Source: Argyresthia goedartella (taxonomy: Eukaryota; Arthropoda; Insecta; Lepidoptera; Argyresthiidae). From it: a stretch of DNA of 64,000 nucleotides. Position numbers and translations under genes: made by a program. This document shows, in pieces, positions 9,297-19,683 of the stretch (within the stretch, counting starts at the first letter, position 1; every line of letters starts with the position of its first letter). A model generated the notes under the pieces. That model was not told the origin of the DNA and ran no database searches. It saw only the letters and a list, made by a program, of their open reading frames with translations. The DNA is taken from contig OX463812.1 of assembly GCA_949825045.1 (NCBI GenBank), forward strand, positions 3,766,661 to 3,830,660, given 5' to 3'.

Positions 9297-9730
9297 ATAA
9301 GATTGAAGCGTTTATATAATAAATAATAATAATAAATCTTTTTATTTCAGGTATAAAAACCCATATTGACAAATACCTTAAAAACTAGAGATATATAACA
9401 TTTTATGAACCTAATCTTACTTACTTTAACTTAACTTAAACCTAGCTAGGGATTTTCTTCCTCGTCGGTCTCGCCTCGTCTGTATACGACGCCTTCCGGC
9501 CAGTAGTCCTTGGCCAGGAACATCTTCTTGAGTTCGGCCGGCACCCGAAGTTTAAACGACAGGAAGTCCTTTGATCTTTCTGACTCTAAAGGACTTATCT
9601 GCAGCGTAATCGTCTTCTGACTGCAAGGCGGAACCTGGACTTTCTTTACCCTTTCCTGGATGTGACGCTCAATGTCCTCTTTGGTCATATATATGTCTTT
9701 GTGTCTGTCCGTAGCGCTCAAACGGGCGGG
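9297..9730 (-). mobile_element. LINE fragment: ORF1 C-terminus joined to a 3' UTR
   Basis: On the minus strand a 91-codon ORF (9721-9446) ends in a segment (SFKLRVPAELKKMFLAKDYW) resembling the C-terminus of the PHD-type ORF1 of LINE-A at 19684. It is followed by about 130 bp of untranslated sequence with an AATAAA signal and a (TTA)n tail at 9300-9330. There is no endonuclease or RT between ORF1 and tail, so it is either an internally deleted LINE or an ORF1-only element. Confidence 0.55.
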
Positions 9731-9930
9731 ACGGATTTTATTGTTTTTTTTTCAGTAGTATAGGACTTCCCTACGATCGTCTTAGACACTTTTTATTTGA
9801 ATAAGTTCAGTGGTTCAAAAGTTATCAGCCTAACAAGGAAAAAGATAAACAAGTTTTAGATTTTTTATTATAGAAGGTGTTCTAATTTTTTTATTTATCC
9901 AACTTCCAACTAATATTATAAATGTAAAAG

Positions 9931-10030
9931 CAGCGATGTTAAGATGTTTGGATTTTTGTGTGTTTGTGCCTCAATCCCGCTGAAGCGGCTGAACGGATTT
10001 GAATGACATTTAGTACAGAGATAGTTTACG
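9931..10030. repeat. short repeat of lepidopteran type
   Basis: The phrase GCTGAACGGATTTGAATGACATTTAG followed by a run about being 'tacagagatag' is a pattern I recognise as common in lepidopteran interspersed repeats. Boundaries are not clear. Confidence 0.35.
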
Positions 10031-10189
10031 AGCTAGATTAACACATGGGCCACTTTTTATTCAACTGCACTAGAAGGAGGGTGACGCTATCTCAGTTAAT
10101 GATAATTCCTAAGAACACGCAGATGAAGTTGCGGGCATAAGCTAGTAGTTCATAAATAGTGACAATCCATCTATTACGTTTAAGTTTAA

Positions 10190-10668
10190 GTTTACTTAGA
10201 GACAGTTTACACTATGTTGGACCGACAGTTTTTCCGGATCAGATTTGCATATTAGCTTATATATTTCAATGGCACTTTTCACATTAGGCGATCCGATTAA
10301 ACTGTCGGATCGACACATATGTATGCTTCTGTCACCTTGCCGGACCAGCAAAAAAACAAAGTAAGTAAGTAAAGAGTTTGGTTTATCTGTCGGTCCCACA
10401 TTCTCCATGGTTAATCTAGTATAAAACAGACCTTGCTGTTAATAATTTTGAGATAATTTATTCCTGCTTATTAATTATATTATTTAATATTGTTATATTT
10501 GTTTAAGTTATGCACAATCAATTTTTAAAAGAGATCTAAAAATCTATCTATGGGAGTTTCTACGCCCTACCTCTCCCACAGCAGTCCAATGTAGAGAAGA
10601 GGCAAAAATGACGTTTGTTAAGTATATATCATTATCTACAGTAATAAAGACATTTGATTTGATTACTT
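10190..10668 (+). mobile_element. LINE 3' end, plus strand
   Basis: The stretch ends in ACAGTAATAAAGACATTTGATTTGATT, a polyadenylation signal followed by a short simple tail as in many insect LINE 3' ends. No coding part is recognisable. The 5' border is arbitrary. Confidence 0.4.
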
Positions 10669-10870
10669 CCTAGATTACTTCTTTTTTCTTTTTTTTTTTT
10701 TCTTTATTAATCCATAAATCACACTTACAGTTTGCACCAACACATGTGAATAGTAATAATATAATGAAATAGAGATATTAATTCATACAATAATATAGCA
10801 ATACAATTTATAAAATAACAAATTAAATTAAAATCAACAAATTAAATTAAAGCAAGTTCATTGTGAAAAA

Positions 10871-11434
10871 CTAATTATCAATAAATTTCTCACACGTAAA
10901 TAGAATTGTGTTAAGGTACTTAATAACTATTTGAATAAATTGCCAAAGGCGCATACCAAAAATATCAGTTTCCGGGTACTGAGTGATACACGCATTCAGC
11001 AATGTCAGTGCCTGGAAGGTGGGCGCGTGTCGAGCAAGCTCTGTACGGGCCATACCCGTCGCAAAAAGCGGCCGAGAGCGCAACATTGCGTAGCATCTAG
11101 GAGCCGATAAGGTACAGCTTTGCAGAGCTGTGGGATTGTCCACTCTATTGTGCATAAGGAGATAGTAGTGCAAGAGTAGCGCTAGCTTTCTCCTCAACTC
11201 AAGGGTGTCAATTCCCACCATTCCTGCTACGAACAAAGACGGAAATAAGTGTGGATAGTACCCATACATTATCTTATATAGGGATCTTGCAAATTTACGC
11301 TGGACTTTTTCCAACATGATTTTATATTTGACTTCATGTTGGTCCCAGATGATTGCATTATATTCAAGCCTGCTACGGACAAAGGCATTGTACAATGTTA
11401 TGACTGTAGATACGCTACTGAAAGCCTTTGCCTG
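10871..11434 (-). pseudogene. LINE-A ORF2 C-terminal region
   Basis: The protein after the insertion junction starts QAKAFSSVSTVITLYNAFVR and continues with RSRLEYNAIIWDQ, typical of the thumb and C-terminal region of Jockey/CR1-type reverse transcriptases. It runs 188 codons to a stop at 10871. Its N-terminal continuation lies on the other side of the LTR element at 17333. Confidence 0.75.
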
Positions 11435-11593
11435 TGAAGTGTGCGGACATAGCGACATAGAGATGTATGACTGTGTGTGTGACTCCTTATTTGTAAGACT
11501 ATATAAGATTATACTGCGGATAATTAGACTCTCTTCTATCCAAACTTTAGTACAATAAACATCTATTTACTTCTACAAACCTCTTTCAATTCA
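11435..11593 (+). repeat. 5' LTR of the mdg1-like element
   Basis: It starts TGAAGTGTGCGGAC and ends CTTTCAATTCA, and contains AATAAA near 11558. It matches the 3' LTR throughout and the LTR at 50584-50742 at roughly 94%. Confidence 0.93.
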
Positions 11594-11611
11594 TGGCGAC
11601 CTTTGCCTGGG
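11594..11611 (+). promoter_or_regulatory. primer-binding site of the mdg1-like element
   Basis: TGGCGACCTTTGCC directly follows the 5' LTR, and the relative at 50743 has TGGCGACCTTGCC. A TGG start next to the LTR is the normal arrangement. The first eight bases fit tRNAs ending GGUCGCCA, perhaps an arginine tRNA; the exact tRNA is not determined. Confidence 0.6.
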
Positions 11612-11665
11612 CCCATGGTTGGAGGTGTTGGTCATGACAGTGCAGTATACCATATAATCCCCAAC

Positions 11666-11920
11666 ATGGGCAAACCACAATCAAAAGAGGGGCCAAGTGA
11701 CCAGCAACAAATAATTACCCAAGTTGGTTACTCAAACTCAGCTACCATTGCTGAGACCATCAATATGCACATCCCGTCGATAAGTTATAGTTTGATGGCC
11801 CTCATCATTCTCATCACTGGAGCCGCGACGTGGTTCATCATTAAAAAAGTGACACAGTGCTTCAGGAAAAGTGTTCAGGGCCATGCGGCAGCAATCGTAC
11901 TCCAAAATCAGCGTGTTTAA
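11666..11920 (+). CDS. small ORF with myristoylation-type start and one membrane segment
   Basis: From the ATG at 11666 the ORF encodes 84 residues. The N-terminus MGKPQSKEG fits the N-myristoylation pattern (Gly2, Ser6, Lys7). A polar stretch of about 30 residues follows. Then comes one hydrophobic segment of about 20 residues (SLMALIILITGAATWFII), followed by basic residues (KKVTQCFRK) and a short tail. The frame is open further upstream to 11603, but the MG start is the attractive one. The ORF lies between the primer site and gag on the expected genomic RNA. Short ORFs before gag are known in the 412/mdg1 group; the function of this one is inference. It could assist membrane targeting or export, or be a chance ORF. 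Confidence 0.6.
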   Translation: MGKPQSKEGPSDQQQIITQVGYSNSATIAETINMHIPSISYSLMALIILITGAATWFIIKKVTQCFRKSVQGHAAAIVLQNQRV

Positions 11921-12164
11921 TTAAAAAGTGCATAAAACCGTGATGTGAACATTCATTAAAACCGAACTCATGAATCGTACTCAAATACAACGAAGAATCA
12001 AAAGTGCATAGGGACGTTAAGTGAGTTATTAATAGTAATGTAAACAAATTTTAATATGGCATTCGTCCGTATTCTGCTGTCCCGTCAAATATGGTAAGTG
12101 ATGTGATACTATTATCTATGTACAGTCAGGTAGATAATTTGTTGACAATTATTTTACTTTTGTA

Positions 12165-13430
12165 ATGACAAGTGAAATTAAAATTTTATATGATGAGTTA
12201 TTAAAAATAAGGAAATATCTTGTCAAAGTAGGTCCTAAGAGAAGGAAAGGGGTTCTTATAGAGAAAGAGTTAAGAAAAACAAATGAATTATTAGATCAAT
12301 ATAATAGTAGAATAGAAACTTTTTCTGAATTAATAAAAAGTGGCCATATAAGCCCAGAAAGTCTACTAAAATTTGAAAGTTTATGTAAAAAGTGGACAAA
12401 AACATACAACGAAATATTGTCTTTATGCCCAGTAGAAGCTAAGGAGAAAATAGAAAGTGAAGATTGTAGTGAAACAAGCAATAGCGATAGTTTTAGTAGT
12501 TTAACGAGTGAAAAATCAGAAACCATGGAGGGTTTTAATTTAAAGACCGCTTGTAGTTTATTGCCAGCCATGACAGGAGATGAAGAAGTTACCAAAAGTT
12601 TGATTTCAAACATTGAATTATATGAGACGATGTTAAAAGAGGACGACAAAAAGTTTCTGATTAATTTTGTTTTGAAGTCACGCTTGTCGGACAGTGCCAA
12701 AATAAAGCTAAGTCAGGAGTATGGAAGTGTAAAAGCTCTTACACAGGACATGAGATGCTATTTATTGACTAAAAAGTCGGCTCCATCACTCCAAAATCAA
12801 TTGCAACATTTGAAACAAAATTCCAAATCAATTGACCAGTTTGGCACCAACATAGAGAAATTGTTTGTCGACCTTACTATTTCCCAGTCAGACGGTAAAC
12901 CGGAGGTGTATAATATTTTGAGACCGTTAAATGAGAGTATGGCAATTCAACGATTCGCAGATGGTTTGCGCGACCCCCGGCTTAGCACCATTATCGCAGC
13001 CCGTAATTACAGCTCGCTGAAGGATGCAGTTCGGGCGGCGAAGGACGAAGAGTTGGCTTCTCCCCCATCGACGTCAGGGTCAGCCTCGAGCTACTTCGCG
13101 CAACGAGGACAGAGCGGAGGTAGCCAGGTAAGAGGACAAAACCGTGGTTCACACAGGCCCTACAGAGGTAACTACACGTACAGTCGAGGACAAAATTCGC
13201 ATACGCAGAATCAACTCGGACAAAATTATCATTGGCAGAATCATCGAGGTGGCCAAAGAGGACAAACATTCCGCGGTGGATATCGAGGCAGGTACAATTC
13301 TTACCATAATAGGGGACAATCAGCATACAGGGACATAAATGGAGGCATCAACGCCACGCAACATGAAACGGACGCTACAAATCGGGATAGTTCGACAAGC
13401 GACGAAATGAATCATTTTTTTCGTGCCTAG
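12165..13430 (+). CDS. gag: Gag of the mdg1-like element, without zinc knuckle
   Basis: This is a 421-residue protein beginning at an ATG at 12165. Residues about 10-100 are charged and probably helical. Residues about 125-295 form the capsid-like region, with phrases such as LLPAMTGDEE and LRPLNESMAIQRFADGLRD that recall the 412/mdg1 Gag family. The C-terminal 120 residues are rich in Arg, Gly, Gln and Asn with repeated RG pairs. No C-x2-C-x4-H-x4-C knuckle is present, so nucleic-acid binding is presumably through the RG-rich tail. The stop overlaps the start of the pol frame by a few bases, at a run of seven T residues (13415-13421). Confidence 0.85.
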   Translation: MTSEIKILYDELLKIRKYLVKVGPKRRKGVLIEKELRKTNELLDQYNSRIETFSELIKSGHISPESLLKFESLCKKWTKTYNEILSLCPVEAKEKIESEDCSETSNSDSFSSLTSEKSETMEGFNLKTACSLLPAMTGDEEVTKSLISNIELYETMLKEDDKKFLINFVLKSRLSDSAKIKLSQEYGSVKALTQDMRCYLLTKKSAPSLQNQLQHLKQNSKSIDQFGTNIEKLFVDLTISQSDGKPEVYNILRPLNESMAIQRFADGLRDPRLSTIIAARNYSSLKDAVRAAKDEELASPPSTSGSASSYFAQRGQSGGSQVRGQNRGSHRPYRGNYTYSRGQNSHTQNQLGQNYHWQNHRGGQRGQTFRGGYRGRYNSYHNRGQSAYRDINGGINATQHETDATNRDSSTSDEMNHFFRA

Positions 13431-16400
13431 CTATATTTGTTCGTGCAATAGCATAAACAAAGTACGAATTAGTGTAGGCGAACATCAACATGATTGGTTA
13501 ATTGATACCGGCGCCTCACTTTCGGCAATCAAGTACGACAAAGTTAAACATGGTAACATTCCTTTACATATGGATAAATTATGCGTCAGAGGAATAGGTG
13601 GAAATGTACAGTCGGACGGATATGTATATCTAAATTTGACTTCAAAAGGAGAAATATTTCGTCATAAGTTTTATGTATTTCAGGATCTTCCGTGTAAAAC
13701 CGACGGCATTCTGGGATCAGATTTTATAAAACGATACCATGGCGTTTTGGACTTTGAAATAAATACAATGCGATTACGAAGCGACGCGAATAGAGTAATT
13801 ACTTTGACGTTTGATATGCCCACAGTGGGGCATCAGAATACTTATTTAATAGTGCCGCCTAGGAGCGAATCTATACATTATGTGCGAACGGATAGGAATG
13901 ATGATTGCGTATTGTTGGCACAAGAGTTGAGCGAGGGTGTGTTTTTGGCTAGTATGGTATCAAGGCCAAGTGACGGTAGGCTACCAATAAAAATCTTGAA
14001 CACAAGAGATACAAGTGTGAGTTTGAGTTATTTTACTATAAATACGAGTAGTCTGAATGAATATGACGTGTGTGCGTACGAAAGACCAGTGATGAATTCT
14101 GATAGAGTGAAGACATTATTTAGGTGTTTGAAACTTGATGGATTAAATAAAGAGGAACAAATATCAATAGAAAATATTTGCGCAAAATACCCGGACGTAT
14201 TTCATTTAGAAGGAGACAAATTAACTTGTACCGGAATATACCGGCAAACAATTCAATTAAAATCAAATTGTAGTCCAGTTTACACAAAGCAGTATAGGCT
14301 TCCACATGCACAAAAATCTGAAATTGATAACCAAATACAGAAAATGTTAAATGATGATATTATAGAAGAGACTCGTAGTGAATGGTCGAGTCCTTTATTA
14401 TTAGTGCCGAAAAAGTCTGATGCAAATGGTGAAAAGAAATGGCGTATAGTAATAGATTACAGGAAGCTCAATGAACAAATTCAAGATGATAAATTCCCAT
14501 TGCCCAACATCACCGATATTTTAGATTCACTTTCAGGAGCAATGTATTTCAGCCATTTAGATCTTTATCAGGGGTATTATCAAGTTGAATTAGAACCACA
14601 AAGCAGAAAATGTACAGCCTTCACAAGTTCGAAAAGTCAGTACCAAATGAAGAGACTACCGATGGGACTAAAAACAAGTCCATCAGCCTTTTCCCGTATG
14701 ATTACTGTAGCAATGTCAGGTCTAAATTATGAAAAATGTTTGGTATATCTTGACGATTTGGTAGTATTTGGGAGAAATTTGGATCAGCACAATCATAACT
14801 TGCTTGATATTTTTAGCAGACTACGAAAAATTAATTTAAAATTGAATCCAACCAAATGCGAATTTCTCAAAAAGGAAATTTTGTATTTAGGTCATGTAGT
14901 CTCAGAAAGAGGTATTCTACCTGATCCAGGAAAAATAGAGGTTATGAAAAATTATCCACGACCACAAACATGTGATGAAGTGAAAAGATTTGTGGCGTTC
15001 GCAAACTATTATAGAAAATTTATTCCAAATTTTGCTCAGGTGTCATATCCTTTGAATCAACTGTCGAAGAAGGATGCAGAATATAGATGGACTAGTGAAT
15101 GTGAAGAAGCATTCCATGATTTAAAAAAGGCATTGATGAATCACCCAGTTCTACAATATCCAAATTTTAATAGTGAAAATGAGTTTCTTTTACAAACTGA
15201 TGCGTCCGGCATAGCAGTAGGATCTGTATTAAGCAATAGTGACGGCAGACCGATAGCATATGCTAGTCGTAGTTTAAATAAGGCAGAGAAAAATTACCCC
15301 ACTATTGAAAAGGAACTTTTGGCAATAGTGTGGAGTGTAAAGTATTTTCGCCCATATCTTTTCGGAAGGAAATTCAAAATACAGACTGATCATAAACCGT
15401 TAGTGTATCTTTTCAACATGCGTGATCCATCAAGTAGGTTATTGAAATTTAGGTTATGTCTGGAAGAATATAACTTTACTGTAGAATATGTGAAAGGGTG
15501 CAACAATGTAGCTGCAGATGCATTGTCGCGCGTGATTGTTACGTCAGAACAGTTAAAGGAAATGAATGAAAAAGTTATGAATGTTATGACAAGAGGACAA
15601 AAGAGAAGAATGCAAGAAGAAAAGGATAAAGAACGTGATAATTTGTCGGTGGATGATATAGACACTGATTCGAGGACAGATCATCCGAGAGTTGTGGATA
15701 TACTCAAAAAGCCGAACAATTACACAGAACTTCGGATAGGAACAGAGAAAGATATACAGAAAATGAAGAAAGAGAGACTTTTGACAGAAGAGAATAAATA
15801 TTTTATTTATATAGAAAGCACGTCGACTATCTTTACAAAGCCATCTTCTTTATCATTATCAACGCGAGCCGTTATGGTGAAAGAATTTGGATCATTTTGT
15901 GAAAGATTGAATATAAAGGAAATATGCATAGTAAAATGTAAAGAAAATGAAAGATTTATAGAAGGGTTAACCCAAGAAATCAAAAGTATTCCCAAATGGT
16001 CCGGACCAAGAGTATGTATAATAAGGGGAGTACAAAGAATAGACAATCTCGACGATAGACGTGTCATAATAAATGACTTTCACTTATTGCCTACAAGTGG
16101 CCACGCAGGCATTAGGAGAATGGCTAATAACATCAAAAGATATTATTATTGGAACACGATAGAGAAAGATGTTAGAGATTTTGTAGCCAAATGTAGTAAA
16201 TGTCAAAAACAAAAGTATTCAGTGAACACAAAACAACCTATGGTAGTAACAACTACAGCTAAGTGTGCATTTGATAAGGTGTTTTTGGATATAGTTGGAC
16301 CTATAAACAAAGATGCGAATAAATTTGCTTATATATTGACTTTGCAATGTGACCTGTCAAAGTACGTAGAGGCGTTTCCTCTTGAAACAAAGGATACGGT

Positions 16401-16533
16401 AAGTGTGGCACAAATTCATTTGTGCCATGACACAATTCGTGGAAAAATTCATGCTGAAATACGGAATACCGAGAGAAATAGCAACGGATCGTGGTACCGA
16501 GTTTGTATCGAGCACAATGAAGGAGGTATGTAA
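13411..16533 (+). pseudogene. pol: Pol of the mdg1-like element (protease, RT, RNase H, integrase N-part), truncated by a frameshift
   Basis: The pol frame is open from 13411, in the +1 frame relative to gag, so it is probably expressed by ribosomal frameshifting near the T7 run. Domains in order: protease with DTGAS near residue 30; RT with YLDDLVVF near residue 442; RNase H with QTDAS near residue 590 and TDHKPL; integrase zinc domain (H...H...CSKCQKQ) near residues 885-925; and the first catalytic Asp of integrase near residue 955. The frame is lost around 16406-16430 next to a perfect palindrome, and a stop follows at 16533. The integrase core continues in another frame (next entry). Confidence 0.88.
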
Positions 16534-17107
16534 GCTCTTGAATATAACTCAGATGACGTCTACGGCATATCATCACGAGACGATCGGTGCATTAGAGAAT
16601 AGCCACAAAGTTATGGGTGCGTATTTAAGAATCATGTCAAACAATCAGCCTGATCAGTGGAGTGACTGGTTGCCATACTGGTGCTTTGCCTATAACAATA
16701 CAGTTCATTCTGAAACGAAATATACGCCTCATGAATTAGTGTTTGGCAAAATATGTAATCTTCCTAGTAATTTAAGTAACAATATAGTGGACCCATTGTA
16801 TAATCATGACAGTTATCCGTTAGAGTTTAAGTATAGGTTACAAGTTTCCCAAAAGGATGCTAGGGAAAACTTAATTAGAAGTAAGGTAATTAGGAAGGAA
16901 AATTATGATAAAAATGTATATCCAGTATACTATAAGAAAGACAGTATGTTATTGTTAAGAAACCCCTCGGGTGATAAGACACAGAATATTTATTTAGGCC
17001 CATATTTGGTTGTTGAAGATTTAGATGTCAATGTAAAAATTGTAAAAGATGGGAAAATTGAAATTGTTCATAAAAATAGAACGAAACCGTACATACAAGC
17101 ATTATGA
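16403..17107 (+). pseudogene. Integrase C-terminal part of the mdg1-like element
   Basis: This frame continues the integrase core: ATDRGTEF holds the second catalytic Asp, and the Glu lies in ALENSHKVM about 35 residues later. It is followed by the typical YNNTVHSETKYTP segment and a C-terminal domain with GPYLVVED near residues 195-203. The first listed residues belong to the insertion at the frameshift, not to the family. The stop at 17107 is about 50 bp before the polypurine tract. Confidence 0.85.
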
Positions 17108-17173
17108 AATATTTAGAGTTAGTTTTAGAAAAAAAATATAATCATGTATTTTTTTTTAATTTTCCGTGGGAGG

Positions 17174-17332
17174 TGAAGTGTGCGGACATAGCGACATAGA
17201 GATGTATGACTGTGTGTGTGACTCCTTATTTGTAAGACTATATAAGATTATACTGCGGATAATTAGACTCTCTTCTATCCAAACTTTAGTACAATAAACA
17301 TCTATTTACTTCTACAAACCTCTTTCAATTCA
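17174..17332 (+). repeat. 3' LTR of the mdg1-like element
   Basis: The 159 bp match the 5' LTR without a difference that I can find. It is preceded by the purine-rich CCGTGGGAGG (17164-17173), the probable plus-strand primer, which also occurs before the LTR remnant at 54105. Confidence 0.93.
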
Positions 17333-17862
17333 CAAACCCAAGCGACCTGTAAGCTCTCTTACACGTATCCTGGATGTGGTCATTAAAACTTAGTTTTGTG
17401 TCCATAGTCAGTCCGAGGTCACGAATTTTGGTAACTCTCACGATAGGAGTGCCAGATATAGTAGTCATGATGTATAGGAGTCAGAAGTCGAGTGTAAGTC
17501 ATAGTCTTGCACTTGGAGCTATTGAAGGCCAAGTTATTTCTCACACTCCATTCAACCACCCTATCAATGTCTCCCTGCAATAACTTAACATCATCATCAC
17601 AATAAATGCTCCAAAACAACTTTAAATCGTCAGCAAACATGAGACACTCGGCAGTCTCGATGACTTCAGGAAGATCATTTATCATAATGAGAAACTGGGT
17701 AGGGCCAAGGGTGCTCCCCTGACTTACTCCAGAACAAGTATCATAGGATACTGAACGCATACCTGAAACCTGTACGTATTGTAGCCTATTCGAGAAGTAA
17801 TTTGCAAACAGGTTTAGAAGCTTGGGAGTGAAACCTATGGCAGCAAACTTATGCAGAAGCAC
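17333..17862 (-). pseudogene. LINE-A ORF2, RT palm and downstream region
   Basis: The ORF at 17862-17419 encodes RT motifs 3 to 7. It includes SGVSQGSTLGP and the catalytic FADDLKLF box, then NNLAFNSSKCK. A one-base shift near 17465 moves the reading frame, after which TKIRDLGLTMDTKLSFND continues to the insertion junction at 17333. The strand-transfer chemistry is reverse transcription of LINE RNA; this copy is inactive. Confidence 0.75.
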
Positions 17863-18059
17863 ATCGTTATGGACCCGATCAAAAGCTTTCTTGAAGTCAA
17901 ATAGGTTACATCTACTTGCTTCTTTTTGTCCATAGCAGATTACACGTAGTTGACAAAGTTCAGATGATTAGTAACCGTCGAACAAGCAGGACGGAATCCA
18001 TGCTGTGCATCTGCTAGCTGAACTCTAATTTGCTGTGTGACGTGACCATTAATTATTGA
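17863..18059 (-). pseudogene. LINE-A ORF2, decayed RT segment
   Basis: Pieces of RT motifs 1 and 2 are readable in different frames on the minus strand, for example a QHGFRPACSTVTN segment. At least one stop and two frame changes occur between the upstream ORF and the palm ORF. Confidence 0.6.
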
Positions 18060-19616
18060 TTAAAAGATCTTACCAAAAACAGAGAGGACAGCTATGGGTC
18101 TATAATTAACTACTTCAGCGCTAGAACCGTCCTTGAGCACGGGCGTGACACGCGACAATTTCCAACGTGAGGGATATGTTGAGGTCTTCAAGGCTGTGTT
18201 GTAAACATGGAGGAGGGGTTGCGCCAGCGCTGACAGACAGTCTCTTACCACGAATGGTGGGATACCGTCAGGACCAGGGGATGATCGTGGCTTCAGCCGC
18301 CGTCCAGCCCGGCGTAGGTCTGCGACGGTAATAGTATCGACCGCTATACGCGAGGAGCCTCCCGCCGGTCCAGCCTTCCGCTCAGCAGCTTTTGCATCAA
18401 GAAGGGGTTTGTCAGGTAGGAATACCGAACGAAAGTAAGCGGCAAACGCATTAGCCGCATCAACTCCGGTCACTTTGTTTCCTTCATAAGTGTATATATC
18501 GCAAGTCTGTCTACACTTACGTTGGTCCTTTATAAAGTCCCAGAACGTAGTCGGGTCAGTGTGTATTTGCCTCTCAGCACGTCGTATGTAGTCGGCATAG
18601 GTTAAGTCAATGAGTTCTTTAACTCGGGTTCTGTAGAACTTAAACATTTCTCTGTTGAATTCCTTACCGTAAGCCTTTAACTTCTTTAAATGAAAATATT
18701 TGTTTTTAATGTTGCGTACAATGTCAGAAGTAAACCACTTCGGGTAAATATACCGAGTGGTTATTCTTTTACGCATTTTTCTGGGAACGCAATCATCTAA
18801 ACATGAATAAAATATACTATATAGTACCTCGACACAACTGTCGACATCTACACATCCATATAAGTCACCCCAATCTACAGAAGAAAGCGACGCATACAGT
18901 GCACTAAAGTCAGCCTTTCGAAACTGCCATTGTGGCGGATCAGATAAGCAATCAGACGAGTAATCAAACGGCAGCGGGGGCGTAGCATGCTCGGATGGTA
19001 GGACGCGAGGCTGGGGGCGCGGGAAACGCACATGCAGCTCCAGCGGAGGGTGGTACCCGTCCACAGGCCTCGTCAGCGGCTCCACCTCCCCAGACACATC
19101 TACTCGCTCAGTGGGCATATCACTCAGCACTACATCGAGTATACCATCATTCTTATTTGTTATATAATTGTGTTGATTAAATTTACCAATCGCCATTAGG
19201 TGTTGGTACTGTAGTAACGGATTGATGCCACAAGAATTTAAATTCAAGTCACCAAGTATAATTTTGTCCAATTTTGGAAATTTAGATACCACATTTTCTA
19301 TTACTGTAAATACTTTAGAGTAGTGGGCATCTGGTGACGAGGGTGTGATATAGACCAGTCCACAGAGGAACTTTATAAAATTATTAATAGTTATAGCAAA
19401 AACCGCTTCAACTTTATCTGAATAATCCTCCACATCTGAGATCTGCTGCAGATCGTAGTGGTCCCGCACGGCCAATAGCACGCCGCCCCAGCCAGCGTCG
19501 TCGACAAGGTCGCGGCGCAGCACGGTGTACCCGGGCGGGATCAGCTCGGAGTCTGAGATGCTGCTCACCAGAAACGATTCTGTAATGGCAAAGATATCTG
19601 CGCCTGCTTTCAGCAT
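18060..19616 (-). pseudogene. LINE-A ORF2: AP endonuclease plus RT N-terminus
   Basis: The 518-codon ORF starts inside the endonuclease: FAITESFL (catalytic Glu region), ILGDLNLN (the GDxN motif) and LDVVLSD are visible in the first 170 residues. A linker follows, and the RT begins around residue 455 with RRLKPRSSPGPDGIPP and VVNYRPIAVLSV. Upstream in the same frame the endonuclease start (YQNVRGLRT) is separated by a TAA near 19640. The family nicks target DNA and primes reverse transcription there. Confidence 0.8.
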
Positions 19617-19683
19617 ACCTAGCTTACATTGACATAATTAAGTTCGAAGGCCTCTGACATTTTGGTATACAAATGTACATGTC

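Larger units (their letters stand above)
11435..17332 (+). mobile_element. mdg1/412-like Ty3 LTR retrotransposon, complete with two identical LTRs
   Basis: The 5898-bp element has two 159-bp LTRs (11435-11593 and 17174-17332) that appear identical base for base. A primer site follows the 5' LTR and a polypurine tract precedes the 3' LTR. Inside are a small membrane-protein ORF, gag, and pol in the order protease, RT, RNase H, integrase. LTR identity means recent insertion. Pol is nevertheless broken by one frameshift in integrase. The element interrupts LINE-A, but no target duplication is seen: GCCTG precedes it and CAAAC follows. Confidence 0.9.

Noticed and set aside
10196..10408. Minus-strand ORF of 70 codons
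   Set aside because: Inside a LINE 3' end of opposite orientation; no motif.
14120..14311. Antisense ORFs within pol of the mdg1-like element (also 15390-15665, 15807-16067, 16301-16576)
   Set aside because: Shadows of a well-supported sense coding frame.
18995..19180. Plus-strand ORF
   Set aside because: Lies opposite the LINE-A endonuclease/RT ORF; no motif.
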